Below, piece after piece: positions 25,353 to 33,380 of a stretch of 64,000 bases of DNA (within the stretch, counting starts at the first letter, position 1; each line of letters begins with the position of its first letter). The DNA is from REEB509 sp049314555 (GTDB lineage Bacteria > Pseudomonadota > Alphaproteobacteria > Caulobacterales > Aquidulcibacteraceae). Made by a program: the position numbers and the translations under genes. Under the pieces are notes generated by a model. That model searched no databases, was not told the origin of the DNA, and was given only the letters and a program-made list of their open reading frames with translations. The stretch spans positions 1 to 64,000 of the forward strand of contig JBMOEW010000013.1 in assembly GCA_049314555.1 (NCBI GenBank). Reading direction: 5' to 3'.

Positions 25353-26939
25353 CTAGTTGACCTGTCTGACGCGTCCTTCCCAGAACGGGGCGCGCAGTTC
25401 ACGGCGGAGGATCTTGCCAGACGGATTACGCGGCAAAGTTTCGATGAAGTCGACGCTTTTGGGGCACTTGAAGGCCGCGATTTGGGTGCGTGCGAAGGTC
25501 ATGATGTCTTGTTCGGTGGCGGCGGCACCCGGCTTCAAAACCACCATGGCTTTGACCGCCTCGCCCCATTTTTCGTCTGGTACGCCGATCACGGCCACAT
25601 CGGCGACGGCGGGGTGGGAGTAGATCGCGCTTTCGACTTCGGCGGGATAAATGTTTTCGCCGCCGGAGATGATCATGTCTTTCACGCGGTCATGGATATA
25701 GACGTAGCCGTCTTCGTCCATGTAGCCCGCGTCGCCGGTGCGCAGCCAGCCGTCTGGGCCCAGGGTTTGGGCGGTTGCTTCTGGCAGGTTCCAATAGCCC
25801 TTCATATTCATTTCGCTGCGGGTGGCGATTTCGCCCACTTCGCCGGGCACGACCTCTTCGCCCTTTTCGTCGATGATCTTGATTTCGATACCGGGCAGGG
25901 CCTTGCCGGCGGAGCGCATCTTGGGGCTGCCGGCGAGGTGATGGTCTTCTGGCGGCAGGGCCACGATGGTGCCGGTGGTTTCGGTCATGCCGTACATTTG
26001 CACGAAGCCGCAGCCAAACACCTCGATGGCCTCGCGCAGGAGGTCCAGCGGGATCGGCGAAGCCCCGTAGAGCATGTTTTTCAGGCGCGAATAGTCCACG
26101 TCACGGGCGTTGGCCTGGCGTAGCACGATCTGCATCGCTGCGGGGACGAGGAAGAGTTTGGACACCGAATACTCGACGAAGAAGTCCAGCACCTTGGTGG
26201 GGTCAAACTCTCGCATGACAACGCCGGTTGCGCCATAGACAAGGCCCGTGAGGCCCCAGCCGGTGCCGCCGATGTGGAAGCAGGGCATGGCGACAAGGGA
26301 GACGTCTTCATCGGTCCAGCGCTGCCAAGGGCCGCCGGTTTCGTTGTGCAGTTGGCGCAGGGCAAAGAGGCTGCGGGTCATCAGCATAGCCCCCTTGGGC
26401 CGGCCGGTGGTGCCGGAGGTGTAGAGCTGCAGGGCCACATCGTCCCAGCCGGGCTGAATGCCGGTGTCTTGTGGGTTTTGGGCGTCGCGCCATTGTTCAT
26501 AGCCCGGCCATTCGGGGGGCGGCGATTCCATGGCGACGATCAGCTTGAGGTGGGGGAGCTCTGGCAGGAGATCCTTGATCAGGCCCACGAACTCGCCACC
26601 GACAAACAAGACCGAGGCGCGGGCGTCGTTCAGGATGTAGACGATTTCCGGTCCGGCCAGGCGCCAGTTGACGGGGGTCATGATGGCATTGGCCTTGGCG
26701 GCCCCGATCACAAGCTCGTAGTAGTGGTCGCTGTTCTTGCCGAGGTAGGAAATGTGGCTTTGTGGCTGCACGCCGGCCGCGATCAGGCCATGGCCCACTT
26801 GGTTGGTGTGGCGGTCAAAGGCGCCGAAGGTGGTGACACGGCCTTCAAACACCAGGGCGGGCTTATCGGGCCGTTCGCGCGCTTGAACGCGGGACACATC
26901 CGCCAGAGATCGCATCTGGGTAAAGGGGGCTGCACCCAT
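25353..26939 (-). CDS. Acyl-CoA ligase (class I adenylate-forming)
   Basis: 528 residues. The AMP-binding P-loop is YTSGTTGRPKGAM, with YGMTETTG, the hinge region GWLRTGDAGYMDEDGYVYIHDRVKDMIISGGENIYP, and the C-terminal catalytic Lys in PSGKILRREL. It activates a carboxylic acid, probably the side chain or an opened ring of the cluster substrate, to its CoA thioester. Start at 26939 (MGAAPFTQM) after an excellent AAGGAGG; the remaining upstream frame is antisense to the DUF35 gene. First gene of the minus-strand operon, preceded by a diverged copy of the cluster operator. Confidence 0.92.
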   Translation of the reverse strand: MGAAPFTQMRSLADVSRVQARERPDKPALVFEGRVTTFGAFDRHTNQVGHGLIAAGVQPQSHISYLGKNSDHYYELVIGAAKANAIMTPVNWRLAGPEIVYILNDARASVLFVGGEFVGLIKDLLPELPHLKLIVAMESPPPEWPGYEQWRDAQNPQDTGIQPGWDDVALQLYTSGTTGRPKGAMLMTRSLFALRQLHNETGGPWQRWTDEDVSLVAMPCFHIGGTGWGLTGLVYGATGVVMREFDPTKVLDFFVEYSVSKLFLVPAAMQIVLRQANARDVDYSRLKNMLYGASPIPLDLLREAIEVFGCGFVQMYGMTETTGTIVALPPEDHHLAGSPKMRSAGKALPGIEIKIIDEKGEEVVPGEVGEIATRSEMNMKGYWNLPEATAQTLGPDGWLRTGDAGYMDEDGYVYIHDRVKDMIISGGENIYPAEVESAIYSHPAVADVAVIGVPDEKWGEAVKAMVVLKPGAAATEQDIMTFARTQIAAFKCPKSVDFIETLPRNPSGKILRRELRAPFWEGRVRQVN

Positions 26940-27002
26940 AATATTTCCTCCTTGGGGCCTTTGCGGGGTGGTCGCCTCTTGCGGACGTCCTGTGGTCCTG
27001 CG

Positions 27003-27023
27003 AAAACCGTCATTCGTGCTTGT
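27003..27023 (-). promoter_or_regulatory. Operator-like element, copy 3 (acyl-CoA ligase)
   Basis: On the minus strand the sequence begins ACAAGCACG, then AATGAC and a run of T: 17 of 21 positions match the 12733 element, including the full left half-site CAAGCACG. The right half-site is degenerate. It lies 64 bp upstream of the ligase start. Confidence 0.45.
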
Positions 27024-27025
27024 AT

Positions 27026-27044
27026 AAATCACGGCTGACTTTTT
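27026..27044 (+). promoter_or_regulatory. Operator-like element, copy 4 (DUF35-thiolase)
   Basis: The plus-strand sequence contains CACG then CTGACTTTTT; about 15 of 19 positions match the 12733 element, but the left CAAGC half is not kept. It lies back to back with copy 3, serving the divergent DUF35-thiolase unit. This is the weakest of the four copies. Confidence 0.35.
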
Positions 27045-27095
27045 GTCGCCAAGCGCTAGTTTGTGTTCAAGAGAGAAAAAGTCAGGGAGACGCGC

Positions 27096-27512
27096 ATGGG
27101 TCGGCAGATACCGGTTGCGGAAAAGCTGTTCACACAGGGCCCAGAGGGGCCGCGCTTGCTGGCCGGGCGGGATCGGGAGACCGGCAAGATGGTGTTCCCT
27201 TTGCCGGCGGGGGCGGAGGCTGCGCGTTATGACTCTGTCGCGCTTTCGCCGCATGGGCGCCTCTGGAGCTATACGGTGCAGCGGTTTCCGCCAAAGCCGC
27301 CGTTTCAGGGCGAGCAGGATCCCGCCAAGTTCAAGCCGTATGCGGTAGGGTATGTGGAGATTCCGGGCGAAATCATCGTGGAGACCCGGATTGACACCGA
27401 GACCTTCAACGGCTTGCGGGTCGGTCAGCCGATGGAGCTGACCTTGATCCCCTTCCGGACCACGCCGGAGGGTGACTCCGTCATGACCTTTGCTTTCAAA
27501 CCAACGGCTTAA
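27096..27512 (+). CDS. DUF35/OB-fold protein, partner of the thiolase
   Basis: 138 residues. Matches the OB-fold DUF35 family (PLPAGAEAARYDSVALSPHGRLWSYTVQRFPPKPPF, then YAVGYVEIPG). DUF35 proteins form complexes with thiolase-like partners such as Ltp2 and MaoC-like hydratases in steroid side-chain degradation. This one contains no cysteine at all, so the zinc ribbon normally seen at the N-terminus is missing or metal-free. Start at 27096 after AGGGAGACG. The thiolase gene follows after 12 bp. Confidence 0.85.
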   Translation: MGRQIPVAEKLFTQGPEGPRLLAGRDRETGKMVFPLPAGAEAARYDSVALSPHGRLWSYTVQRFPPKPPFQGEQDPAKFKPYAVGYVEIPGEIIVETRIDTETFNGLRVGQPMELTLIPFRTTPEGDSVMTFAFKPTA

Positions 27513-27524
27513 GGAGAGCGCCCC

Positions 27525-28664
27525 ATGAGCGACGTTTTTATCATCGGCGCGGGCATTCACCCGTTTGGCCGGCACGACGACAAGACCGCAGTGGACCAGG
27601 GCATTTTCGCCGTGCGCGAGGCTTTGGCCGATGCCGGGCTTGATTGGACGGATATCCAGTTTGCGTTTGGCGGCACCAGCGGGGGCAATTCTGATGCGAT
27701 GCTGCCGCATTTGGGCCTGACCGGGGTTCAGTTCATCAACGTGTCAAACGGGTGCGCCACTGGCGGCTCGGCGTTGTTGTCGGGCTACTGGGCGATCAAG
27801 TCGGGAGAGTTCGATATCGGCATTGCGCTGGGCTTCGATAAGCATCCGCGCGGGGCCTTCAATGCCGATCCGAAGGTTTGGGGTTTGCCGGATTGGTATG
27901 GCCAGACCGGGATGATGCTGACCACCCAGTTCTTTGGGATGAAGATCCGGCGCTACATGGACCTTTATGGGATCAGCGCCAAGACGCTTGGGCTGGTGGC
28001 AGAAAAGAGCTTCCAGAACGCCGTGCACGCGCCGCATGCGTGGCGCCGCTCAGAGGTGCCGCTTGACACCATTTTGCAGGCGGAGCCGATCAATGATCCG
28101 CTCACAAAGTATATGTTCTGCAGCCCGAGCGAGGGCGGGGTGGCGTTGATTTTGGCGAGCGAGAAAAAAGCCAAGGAGCTGGGGCGCACGCAGTGCCGAA
28201 TCCGCGGGGCGGCTGTCCGGACACGGTTGAATGGGTCGTTTGAGGTGTTTTCGCCTTCGCTTGATATCGAGCGAGGCAAGCCACCCACCGAGCTCGCGGC
28301 GAAGGCGGCGTTTGAGATGGCGGGGCTTGGGCCGTCTGACATCGATGTGGCGCAGCTGCAGGACACCGAAAGCGGCGCTGAAATCATGCACATGGCGGAA
28401 AACGGGTTTTGCCGCGATGGCGAGCAGGAGCAATGGTTGGCCGAAGGGCGCACCAAGATCGGCGGTGCGTTGCCGGTGAACACAGACGGTGGCTGTATTT
28501 CCTGTGGAGAGCCGGTGGCGGCATCGGGTTTGCGGCAGGTGTATGAAAACGTGGTTCAGGTGCGCGGTGAAGGCGGTGCCCGCCAAGTGGAAGGGGCGAA
28601 AATCGCCTACAGCCAAGTGTATGGCGCGCCCGGCCTTGCGGCGGTTTGCATCATCGGCAAGTGA
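27525..28664 (+). CDS. Thiolase-like lipid-transfer protein (Ltp2/SCP-x type)
   Basis: 379 residues, thiolase fold. Nucleophile-position Cys77 in VSNGCATGGSAL. The C-terminal half has NTDGGCISCGEPVAASGLRQVYE, where ordinary SCP-x thiolases carry a His in a GHP motif; the GEP form and the late tyrosine in SQVYGAPGLA are typical of the Ltp2 retro-aldolase branch, which cleaves beta-hydroxyacyl-CoA side chains together with a DUF35 partner. The adjacent DUF35 gene supports this. True thiolysis cannot be excluded. AAGGAGAG precedes the ATG. Confidence 0.87.
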   Translation: MSDVFIIGAGIHPFGRHDDKTAVDQGIFAVREALADAGLDWTDIQFAFGGTSGGNSDAMLPHLGLTGVQFINVSNGCATGGSALLSGYWAIKSGEFDIGIALGFDKHPRGAFNADPKVWGLPDWYGQTGMMLTTQFFGMKIRRYMDLYGISAKTLGLVAEKSFQNAVHAPHAWRRSEVPLDTILQAEPINDPLTKYMFCSPSEGGVALILASEKKAKELGRTQCRIRGAAVRTRLNGSFEVFSPSLDIERGKPPTELAAKAAFEMAGLGPSDIDVAQLQDTESGAEIMHMAENGFCRDGEQEQWLAEGRTKIGGALPVNTDGGCISCGEPVAASGLRQVYENVVQVRGEGGARQVEGAKIAYSQVYGAPGLAAVCIIGK

Positions 28665-28670
28665 GGGATT

Positions 28671-28690
28671 GGCGGGGACTTATCCCCGCC
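28671..28690 (+). terminator. Hairpin after the thiolase gene
   Basis: Perfect 8-bp stem GGCGGGGA / TCCCCGCC with CTTA loop, immediately after the stop. Followed only by TCTTCC, so a weak or rho-assisted terminator. Confidence 0.55.
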
Positions 28691-29031
28691 TCTTCCAGCT
28701 TGGGTATAGTCGCTTCATCCACACCGACATCGGAGATGAAGCGCTGTCCCTTCAGGGTGTGGAACGGCAGAATGGGAGGTGTGCAGACGAAGCGGTCTGT
28801 ACAAGGACCATATCGAAGGTAAGCCCCCGTGCGAAAAGGGGTCGTTGAAGAGTCTGCCAGAACGTGCGCGAGGCAGGCCTACCGTGCGGCGGTGGTTGGG
28901 GTGATCGAACCCGCAATCATCCAGATACAAACAAAACGGCACCGCCGGATCAGCGCGCCCACCGCCGCTGCCCGATCTTCTCCGCACGGTGCTCGGGCCG
29001 ATGCGGCTCTTGGTGTTTGGCGTTGTTTGCT
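28691..29031. other. Intergenic region, no supported gene
   Basis: About 340 bp between the thiolase (+) and the GST-zeta gene (-). Short open frames exist on both strands (for example 28715-28987 minus) but have no ribosome site or recognisable motif. A TTCGATC loop near 28900 looks like a tRNA T-arm, but no tRNA can be folded around it. I see nothing else. Confidence 0.5.
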
Positions 29032-29694
29032 TCAGCTGTTTGGCAGCGCATCCGGCTGATTATCGGGGTGAGCCGCGATGAAAGCCGGGTGGGATTGGCT
29101 TGCGGCATAGACCCGCGCCAACAGGGGGTAATCGGCCAGATCGATGGCGTAGCGAGAGACGCCGGCAAACAGCTGTGGCACGACGCAGCAGTCTGCCAGG
29201 GTTGGCGCAGCGCCCCAGCACCAGGGCCCGGGGCCTGCGCCAGAGGGGCCGTTTGCAATCATCGCTTCGAGCGCTTTGAGCCCCTCAACGCACCAGCGTT
29301 TGGCAAAGGCCATTGCGTCAGGTTCTGATAATCCGTGGTCGGTTCGCAGGGAAACCAGGACGCGCATGTTGCCCAAGGGGTGGATGTCGCAGGCCACGAG
29401 GCTCGCGATTGCGCGCACCTGGGCGCGGGCCATCGGGTCTTTGGGCAGAAGGGCTGGTTCAGGGTAGGCTTCTTCCAGCCATTCCAGGATGGCGGGGCTT
29501 TGGTTTAGCGCTTGGCCATCGATCAGCACGGCGGGCACCAGGCCTTGCGGATTGATCTGCAGATAGGCCGGCTGCTTGTGTTCGCGGGCGCGCAGGTCCA
29601 CGGTTTTGTGTTCGAAGGGGATGGCCTTCAGGTGCAGAGCGATCCGTGTGCGGTGCGATGTGCCCGAGCGGAAATAGTCGATCAGGGTGATCAT
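29032..29694 (-). CDS. GST-zeta isomerase (maleylacetoacetate or maleylpyruvate isomerase)
   Basis: 220 residues. N-terminal SGTSHRTRIALHLKAIPFEH corresponds to the zeta-class motif (usually SSCSxRVRIAL); LQINPQGLVPAVLIDG and NQSPAILEWLEE are the glutathione-binding segments, and APTLADCCVVPQ lies in the helical domain. Zeta enzymes isomerise cis-to-trans double bonds of maleylacetoacetate (homogentisate route) or maleylpyruvate (gentisate route). The start ATG overlaps the stop of the FAH-type hydrolase gene (ATGA), so the pair is coupled. Which ring-cleavage product it uses is unclear, as no ring-cleaving dioxygenase adjoins. Confidence 0.85.
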   Translation of the reverse strand: MITLIDYFRSGTSHRTRIALHLKAIPFEHKTVDLRAREHKQPAYLQINPQGLVPAVLIDGQALNQSPAILEWLEEAYPEPALLPKDPMARAQVRAIASLVACDIHPLGNMRVLVSLRTDHGLSEPDAMAFAKRWCVEGLKALEAMIANGPSGAGPGPWCWGAAPTLADCCVVPQLFAGVSRYAIDLADYPLLARVYAASQSHPAFIAAHPDNQPDALPNS

Positions 29695-30308
29695 GTGAGC
29701 ACGATCTCCAAGGCACCGATGCCCTCCACTTCCGCCTGGGCGCGATCGCCCCTGTGCAGCGCGCCAACGCCGGCGGGCGTCCCGGTGAAGATCACGTCGC
29801 CCGGCTGAAGCGTCCAAATGGTGGAAAGATGCGCGATGATTTCGGCCGGCTTCCAGATCATATCTGAAATGCAGGACTGCTGACGAACTGTGCCGTTGAC
29901 GGATAAACTTATCCCCGCGCGCTGTGGATGGCCGATGATCTCTGCGCGGACGAAAGGTGAGATTGGCGCCGACGCATCAAATGCCTTGGCGCGTTCCCAA
30001 GGTTGGCCCTTTGCTTTGAGTTCGGCCTGGCGGTCTCGCTTTGTGAGGTCGATGCCAACGGCGTAGGCTTCAATGTGGTCTAGCGCGGTTTCTGTTGGGA
30101 TCGCGTTGCCACCGATCCCTAAGCGCAGCACCAGTTCCACCTCGTGGTGGAGGTCTTGCGTATCTGGGGGGTACGGGATTTCCGGGCCCGGAACCAGGGC
30201 GCTGGCCGGCTTCATGAAGAAAAACGGCGGCTCGCGGGTGTCTGCGCCCATTTCGGCGGCATGGGCTGCATAGTTGCGACCGACGCAAAACACGCGGCTT
30301 TGAGCCAT
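29691..30308 (-). CDS. Short FAH-family hydrolase (fumarylpyruvate hydrolase-like)
   Basis: 205 residues. FAH fold with VGRNYAAHAAEM, the metal-binding HHEVELVLRLG (Glu-x-Glu) and FTGTPAGVGAL. The short form and its coupling to a zeta-class GST resemble NagK/NagL of the gentisate pathway, while true fumarylacetoacetase is longer, like the gene at 59976. Start at 30308 (MAQSRVF) after GGAAGGATC. It hydrolyses a 1,3-diketo acid; the terminal step of an aromatic pathway fits, and oxaloacetate decarboxylase or acylpyruvase activity is possible. Confidence 0.85.
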   Translation of the reverse strand: MAQSRVFCVGRNYAAHAAEMGADTREPPFFFMKPASALVPGPEIPYPPDTQDLHHEVELVLRLGIGGNAIPTETALDHIEAYAVGIDLTKRDRQAELKAKGQPWERAKAFDASAPISPFVRAEIIGHPQRAGISLSVNGTVRQQSCISDMIWKPAEIIAHLSTIWTLQPGDVIFTGTPAGVGALHRGDRAQAEVEGIGALEIVLT

Positions 30309-30380
30309 GGCTGATCCTTCCGGGTCTTTGCTGGGTCTGTGGCCCAAACCATCGGTGTTGCGCGGCGGGAAAGCAAGGGG

Positions 30381-31967
30381 TCAGGCGGCGGCTTGGGCCT
30401 TGTCTTGGGCCGTGTTTGGGGGGCTCGCGGTGGCCTGCGGCATGACCTGCATCCGGTCCAGGAAGGGGGTGCGGGCGGACAGTTCGGTGGCCATCGTGGT
30501 GAGGATGTCGCGTTCGGTGCTGGGCTCTGAGACCGCTTGTCCGTTTTGGCTCATGCGCTCGCCGCGGGCCGCCAGGATTTGCTGGACAGCTGCCGCTTGG
30601 GCTGCGGGTTCTGTTGCACCGCGGGCGCGGGCCCCCAGCAACATCGCCTGGATGCGATTGACGGGGGTCGCACCGCCGGTCACCGGGCTTGCCATAAAGC
30701 CGGGGCTGACGCCGGACTCTGCTTGGCGCAGGAAGTGGGCATTGAGTTTGGCAGTGCGCTGTGCGGCCTGGATTTGGGTGGCCTGCGGTTGGACCGCAGC
30801 CACATCGCCGACCGACGACAAAACCAGCAGGGCTTCGATGGCGTGGCGCCAATCAACGCGCGCGGGGCGGGCCGCTTCCAAAATCTCATAGCCGTTCAGC
30901 GCTTCACCGCGGGCTAGAACGTCTGGAACGGGTCCAAACGCTTCTTCGCGCAGGCGCACTTCTCCCAGCGCGCCGGGGGCGGCGAGCTTGATCTGGTCGC
31001 GGGGCTTGGTGAGCATGAAGCGTTCTGAGAGCAAGGCGTGGCGGCGCTCATTCTGGTCCATGCGGCGGGCCCCTTTTACCCAAAGGTCGCGGCGGAACTG
31101 TTGGTTTGTCAGCACGTCGCGGACGGTTTGGGCAAAGAGCGGATCCTTGATTTTGGAAAGCAGCTCCATGTGGGCGGCCGTCAGGTTCATCGGATCGACC
31201 GCTTCGATCGTGTTGGTGGAGCCGGCGTAGGTGAGCTTGGCGTCCTGCAGGGTTTCGGCCACTTCGCTGAAGTACAGCGGCTGCCACGTGGCGTTGAGGT
31301 ATTCATGGATCAAATAGGTTTTGTCCATTTTGCGCACGGCCTCAAAGCGCTCTTTGGCCGTTGGCAGGGACCGCGCGACGCCGGGATCGACCGCGAGCAG
31401 GTTTTGGGCAAACTCCAGCGCCGCATCGAGGTTGGCGTAGCGGCCTGCGCCGGGGGCGGACATTCTTTGTGCGTGCTGCGCCATGATGTGGCGGATCGGG
31501 GCCATCGCGGTCCAGCCGGGCATCGTGTTGTAGCTGATGTAGGCGACGCCGCCGAGGCGCAGTTTGCGGCGCAGGAAATCGGCGATAATCGCACGGTTAT
31601 CCCCGTCCACCCAAGTCCAGATACCATGAAGGCCGATGAAATCGAATTCGGGGAGGTCGTCGCGGGCGCAGAACTCCGCGAAGGATTGGTCGGCGATGTT
31701 GGTGGCGGTGCCGGCCGCGGTGAGCATCTCGTGCGCGGAGGAGGCATGGGAGGGGTTGATGTCTGTGCCCCACCACTGGGTTTCGCTGGCGGCGGCGTGA
31801 ATGGCCAGGGAAACGCCGCGGCCGAAACCGAGTTCGCAGGCGGTGGCCACTTCGGGCGGCTGGTAGCCCGCCTGGATCAGCGCAAGTCGGGCCCGCCAAG
31901 GGTTCATTTCGGTGATATAGCCGGCCGTGTAATCGACATCCGTTACGTATCCCGCCGACCAGCTCAT
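30381..31967 (-). CDS. SAM-dependent methyltransferase with regulatory domain
   Basis: 528 residues. The N-terminal class I methyltransferase has motif I CELGFGRGVSLAIHAA, WGTDINPSHA, and FDFIGLHGIWTWVD. The middle (about residues 225-320) matches the predicted methyltransferase regulatory domain found in this bacterial family (AGSTNTIEAVDPMNLT...RDLWVKG). The C-terminal 100 residues are Ala/Gln-rich and low in complexity. The methyl acceptor is unknown. Monocistronic; divergent from the beta-helix gene. Confidence 0.83.
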   Translation of the reverse strand: MSWSAGYVTDVDYTAGYITEMNPWRARLALIQAGYQPPEVATACELGFGRGVSLAIHAAASETQWWGTDINPSHASSAHEMLTAAGTATNIADQSFAEFCARDDLPEFDFIGLHGIWTWVDGDNRAIIADFLRRKLRLGGVAYISYNTMPGWTAMAPIRHIMAQHAQRMSAPGAGRYANLDAALEFAQNLLAVDPGVARSLPTAKERFEAVRKMDKTYLIHEYLNATWQPLYFSEVAETLQDAKLTYAGSTNTIEAVDPMNLTAAHMELLSKIKDPLFAQTVRDVLTNQQFRRDLWVKGARRMDQNERRHALLSERFMLTKPRDQIKLAAPGALGEVRLREEAFGPVPDVLARGEALNGYEILEAARPARVDWRHAIEALLVLSSVGDVAAVQPQATQIQAAQRTAKLNAHFLRQAESGVSPGFMASPVTGGATPVNRIQAMLLGARARGATEPAAQAAAVQQILAARGERMSQNGQAVSEPSTERDILTTMATELSARTPFLDRMQVMPQATASPPNTAQDKAQAAA

Positions 31968-32117
31968 AACCGCTCCTTCGCTGTGATTCGATCATACTCG
32001 CCGGAATTGGTTACCAAGAAGCTGTTGACGGTTAACCGCTTGATGGATGCCTTAGCGCATGCGACGGTTTGGGCCTCTAAAGGCAGGGCGAAACGCCCGC
32101 ACGACGGGGAGGAATGG

Positions 32118-33380
32118 ATGCAACGCGGTCTTCCACTGATGATGAAGCTTTGCGCTGCGGTGGCATTTTTGGCGATTGCCTCGTGTTCGCCGGGGGTGCC
32201 GCAGCGCCAGGAGGGGCAGCTGCGCGATTTGACCAACGCCAATCGCAGCTATCAGGAGGATTTGGTGGGGGCGCTGGTGGAGGCGCAACCCGGCACGGTG
32301 ATTGAGATTCCGGCCGGCGTCTTTGTGATCGACAGCGGCCTTGCGCTGAATGTGGATGGCGTAACGCTGCGCGGGGCGGGGATGGACAAAACGGTGCTTA
32401 GCTTTCGCGGGCAGACCGGTTCGGCCCAGGGGTTGTTGGTGACCACGAGCAACTTTACGATCGAAGATTTGGCGATCGAAGATGCGCCGGGGGATGGGTT
32501 GAAGATCACCGATGGTGAGAACATCATTATCCGCCGCGTTCGGGCGGAATGGACGGGTGGTCCGGCGACGGAAAATGGCGCGTACGGACTGTATCCGGTG
32601 CAGGTGCGTAATCTGTTGGTGGAAGACTGTGTGGCGATCGGGGCAAGCGACGCTGGAATCTATGTGGGGCAATCCCAGAATGTGGTTGTGCGCCGCAATC
32701 GAGCTACCCACAATGTGGCGGGGATTGAGATTGAAAACACCGTCGATGCGGATGTTTATGAGAACGTGGCGACGGAAAACACCGGCGGGATCTTGGTGTT
32801 CAACATGCCGCAACTTGAGGTGACCGGGGCGCGGACCAGAGTTTATAACAACCGGGTTTTTGCCAACAACACCGCCAACTTTGCGCACGCGGGAACGCCT
32901 GTGGCAAGCGTTCCGGCCGGGACCGGTGTGATCATCAATGCCAACGATCAGGTGGAGATTTTCGACAACGAGTTGGCCGACAACAACACCGCCAACATCG
33001 TCATCTCGTCGTTGTATTCCACCGGTTACGCGGAGGCTGCGCGGGCGTCCGGTTTTGACGCGTACCCGGAAAGCATCCTGATCACGGGCAATCGGTTTTC
33101 GGGCGGTGGTTCAGCACCCGATGGGCTTGAGTTGCAGGCCTTGCGCGTTGCGGTGGCGGGGCCAATGGGGCGGCTGCCCGATGTGCTTTGGGACGGCTAT
33201 GTGGACGGTGCCAAGCTCGTCGATGGCCAGGTGCCTGAGGCGTTGCGCATTTGTTTGGACAACGGGGAGGCTGGCATTGTAAATGCGGATGGCCCCAACG
33301 GGTATCGCAATCCGTCTATGGACCGTGCGGCCCACGCCTGCACGCTGCCACGTCTGCCCGCCGTTGTGTTGCCATGGTGA
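32118..33380 (+). CDS. Parallel beta-helix lipoprotein (TIGR03805-like)
   Basis: 420 residues. Signal peptide with lipobox LAIASC, so a lipoprotein anchored at about Cys23. The body is a right-handed parallel beta-helix: repeated turns such as NFTIEDLAIEDAPGDGLKI, NIIIRRVRAEWTGG and NVVVRRNRATHNVAGIEI. It matches the family I know as TIGR03805, which occurs as a gene pair with a diheme cytochrome of the SO2930/HNE_0200 family. That cytochrome follows here with a 7-bp overlap. Function of the pair is unknown. Start 32118 after GGGGAGG; a frame running from 31038 is an antisense read-in. Confidence 0.85.
   Translation: MQRGLPLMMKLCAAVAFLAIASCSPGVPQRQEGQLRDLTNANRSYQEDLVGALVEAQPGTVIEIPAGVFVIDSGLALNVDGVTLRGAGMDKTVLSFRGQTGSAQGLLVTTSNFTIEDLAIEDAPGDGLKITDGENIIIRRVRAEWTGGPATENGAYGLYPVQVRNLLVEDCVAIGASDAGIYVGQSQNVVVRRNRATHNVAGIEIENTVDADVYENVATENTGGILVFNMPQLEVTGARTRVYNNRVFANNTANFAHAGTPVASVPAGTGVIINANDQVEIFDNELADNNTANIVISSLYSTGYAEAARASGFDAYPESILITGNRFSGGGSAPDGLELQALRVAVAGPMGRLPDVLWDGYVDGAKLVDGQVPEALRICLDNGEAGIVNADGPNGYRNPSMDRAAHACTLPRLPAVVLPW

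Noticed and set aside
28890..28915. T-arm-like GGTTCGATC on the minus strand
   Set aside because: The flanking bases do not form the 5-bp T stem or any acceptor and anticodon arms.
28715..28987. 90-residue minus-strand frame and facing plus-strand frame in the 28.7-29.0 kb gap
   Set aside because: No recognisable domain, no ribosome site, and no protein-like codon bias that I can see.
31038..32117. Long upstream plus-strand extension of the beta-helix frame
   Set aside because: It is antisense to the methyltransferase gene and has no signal peptide or ribosome site; the true lipoprotein start is 32118.
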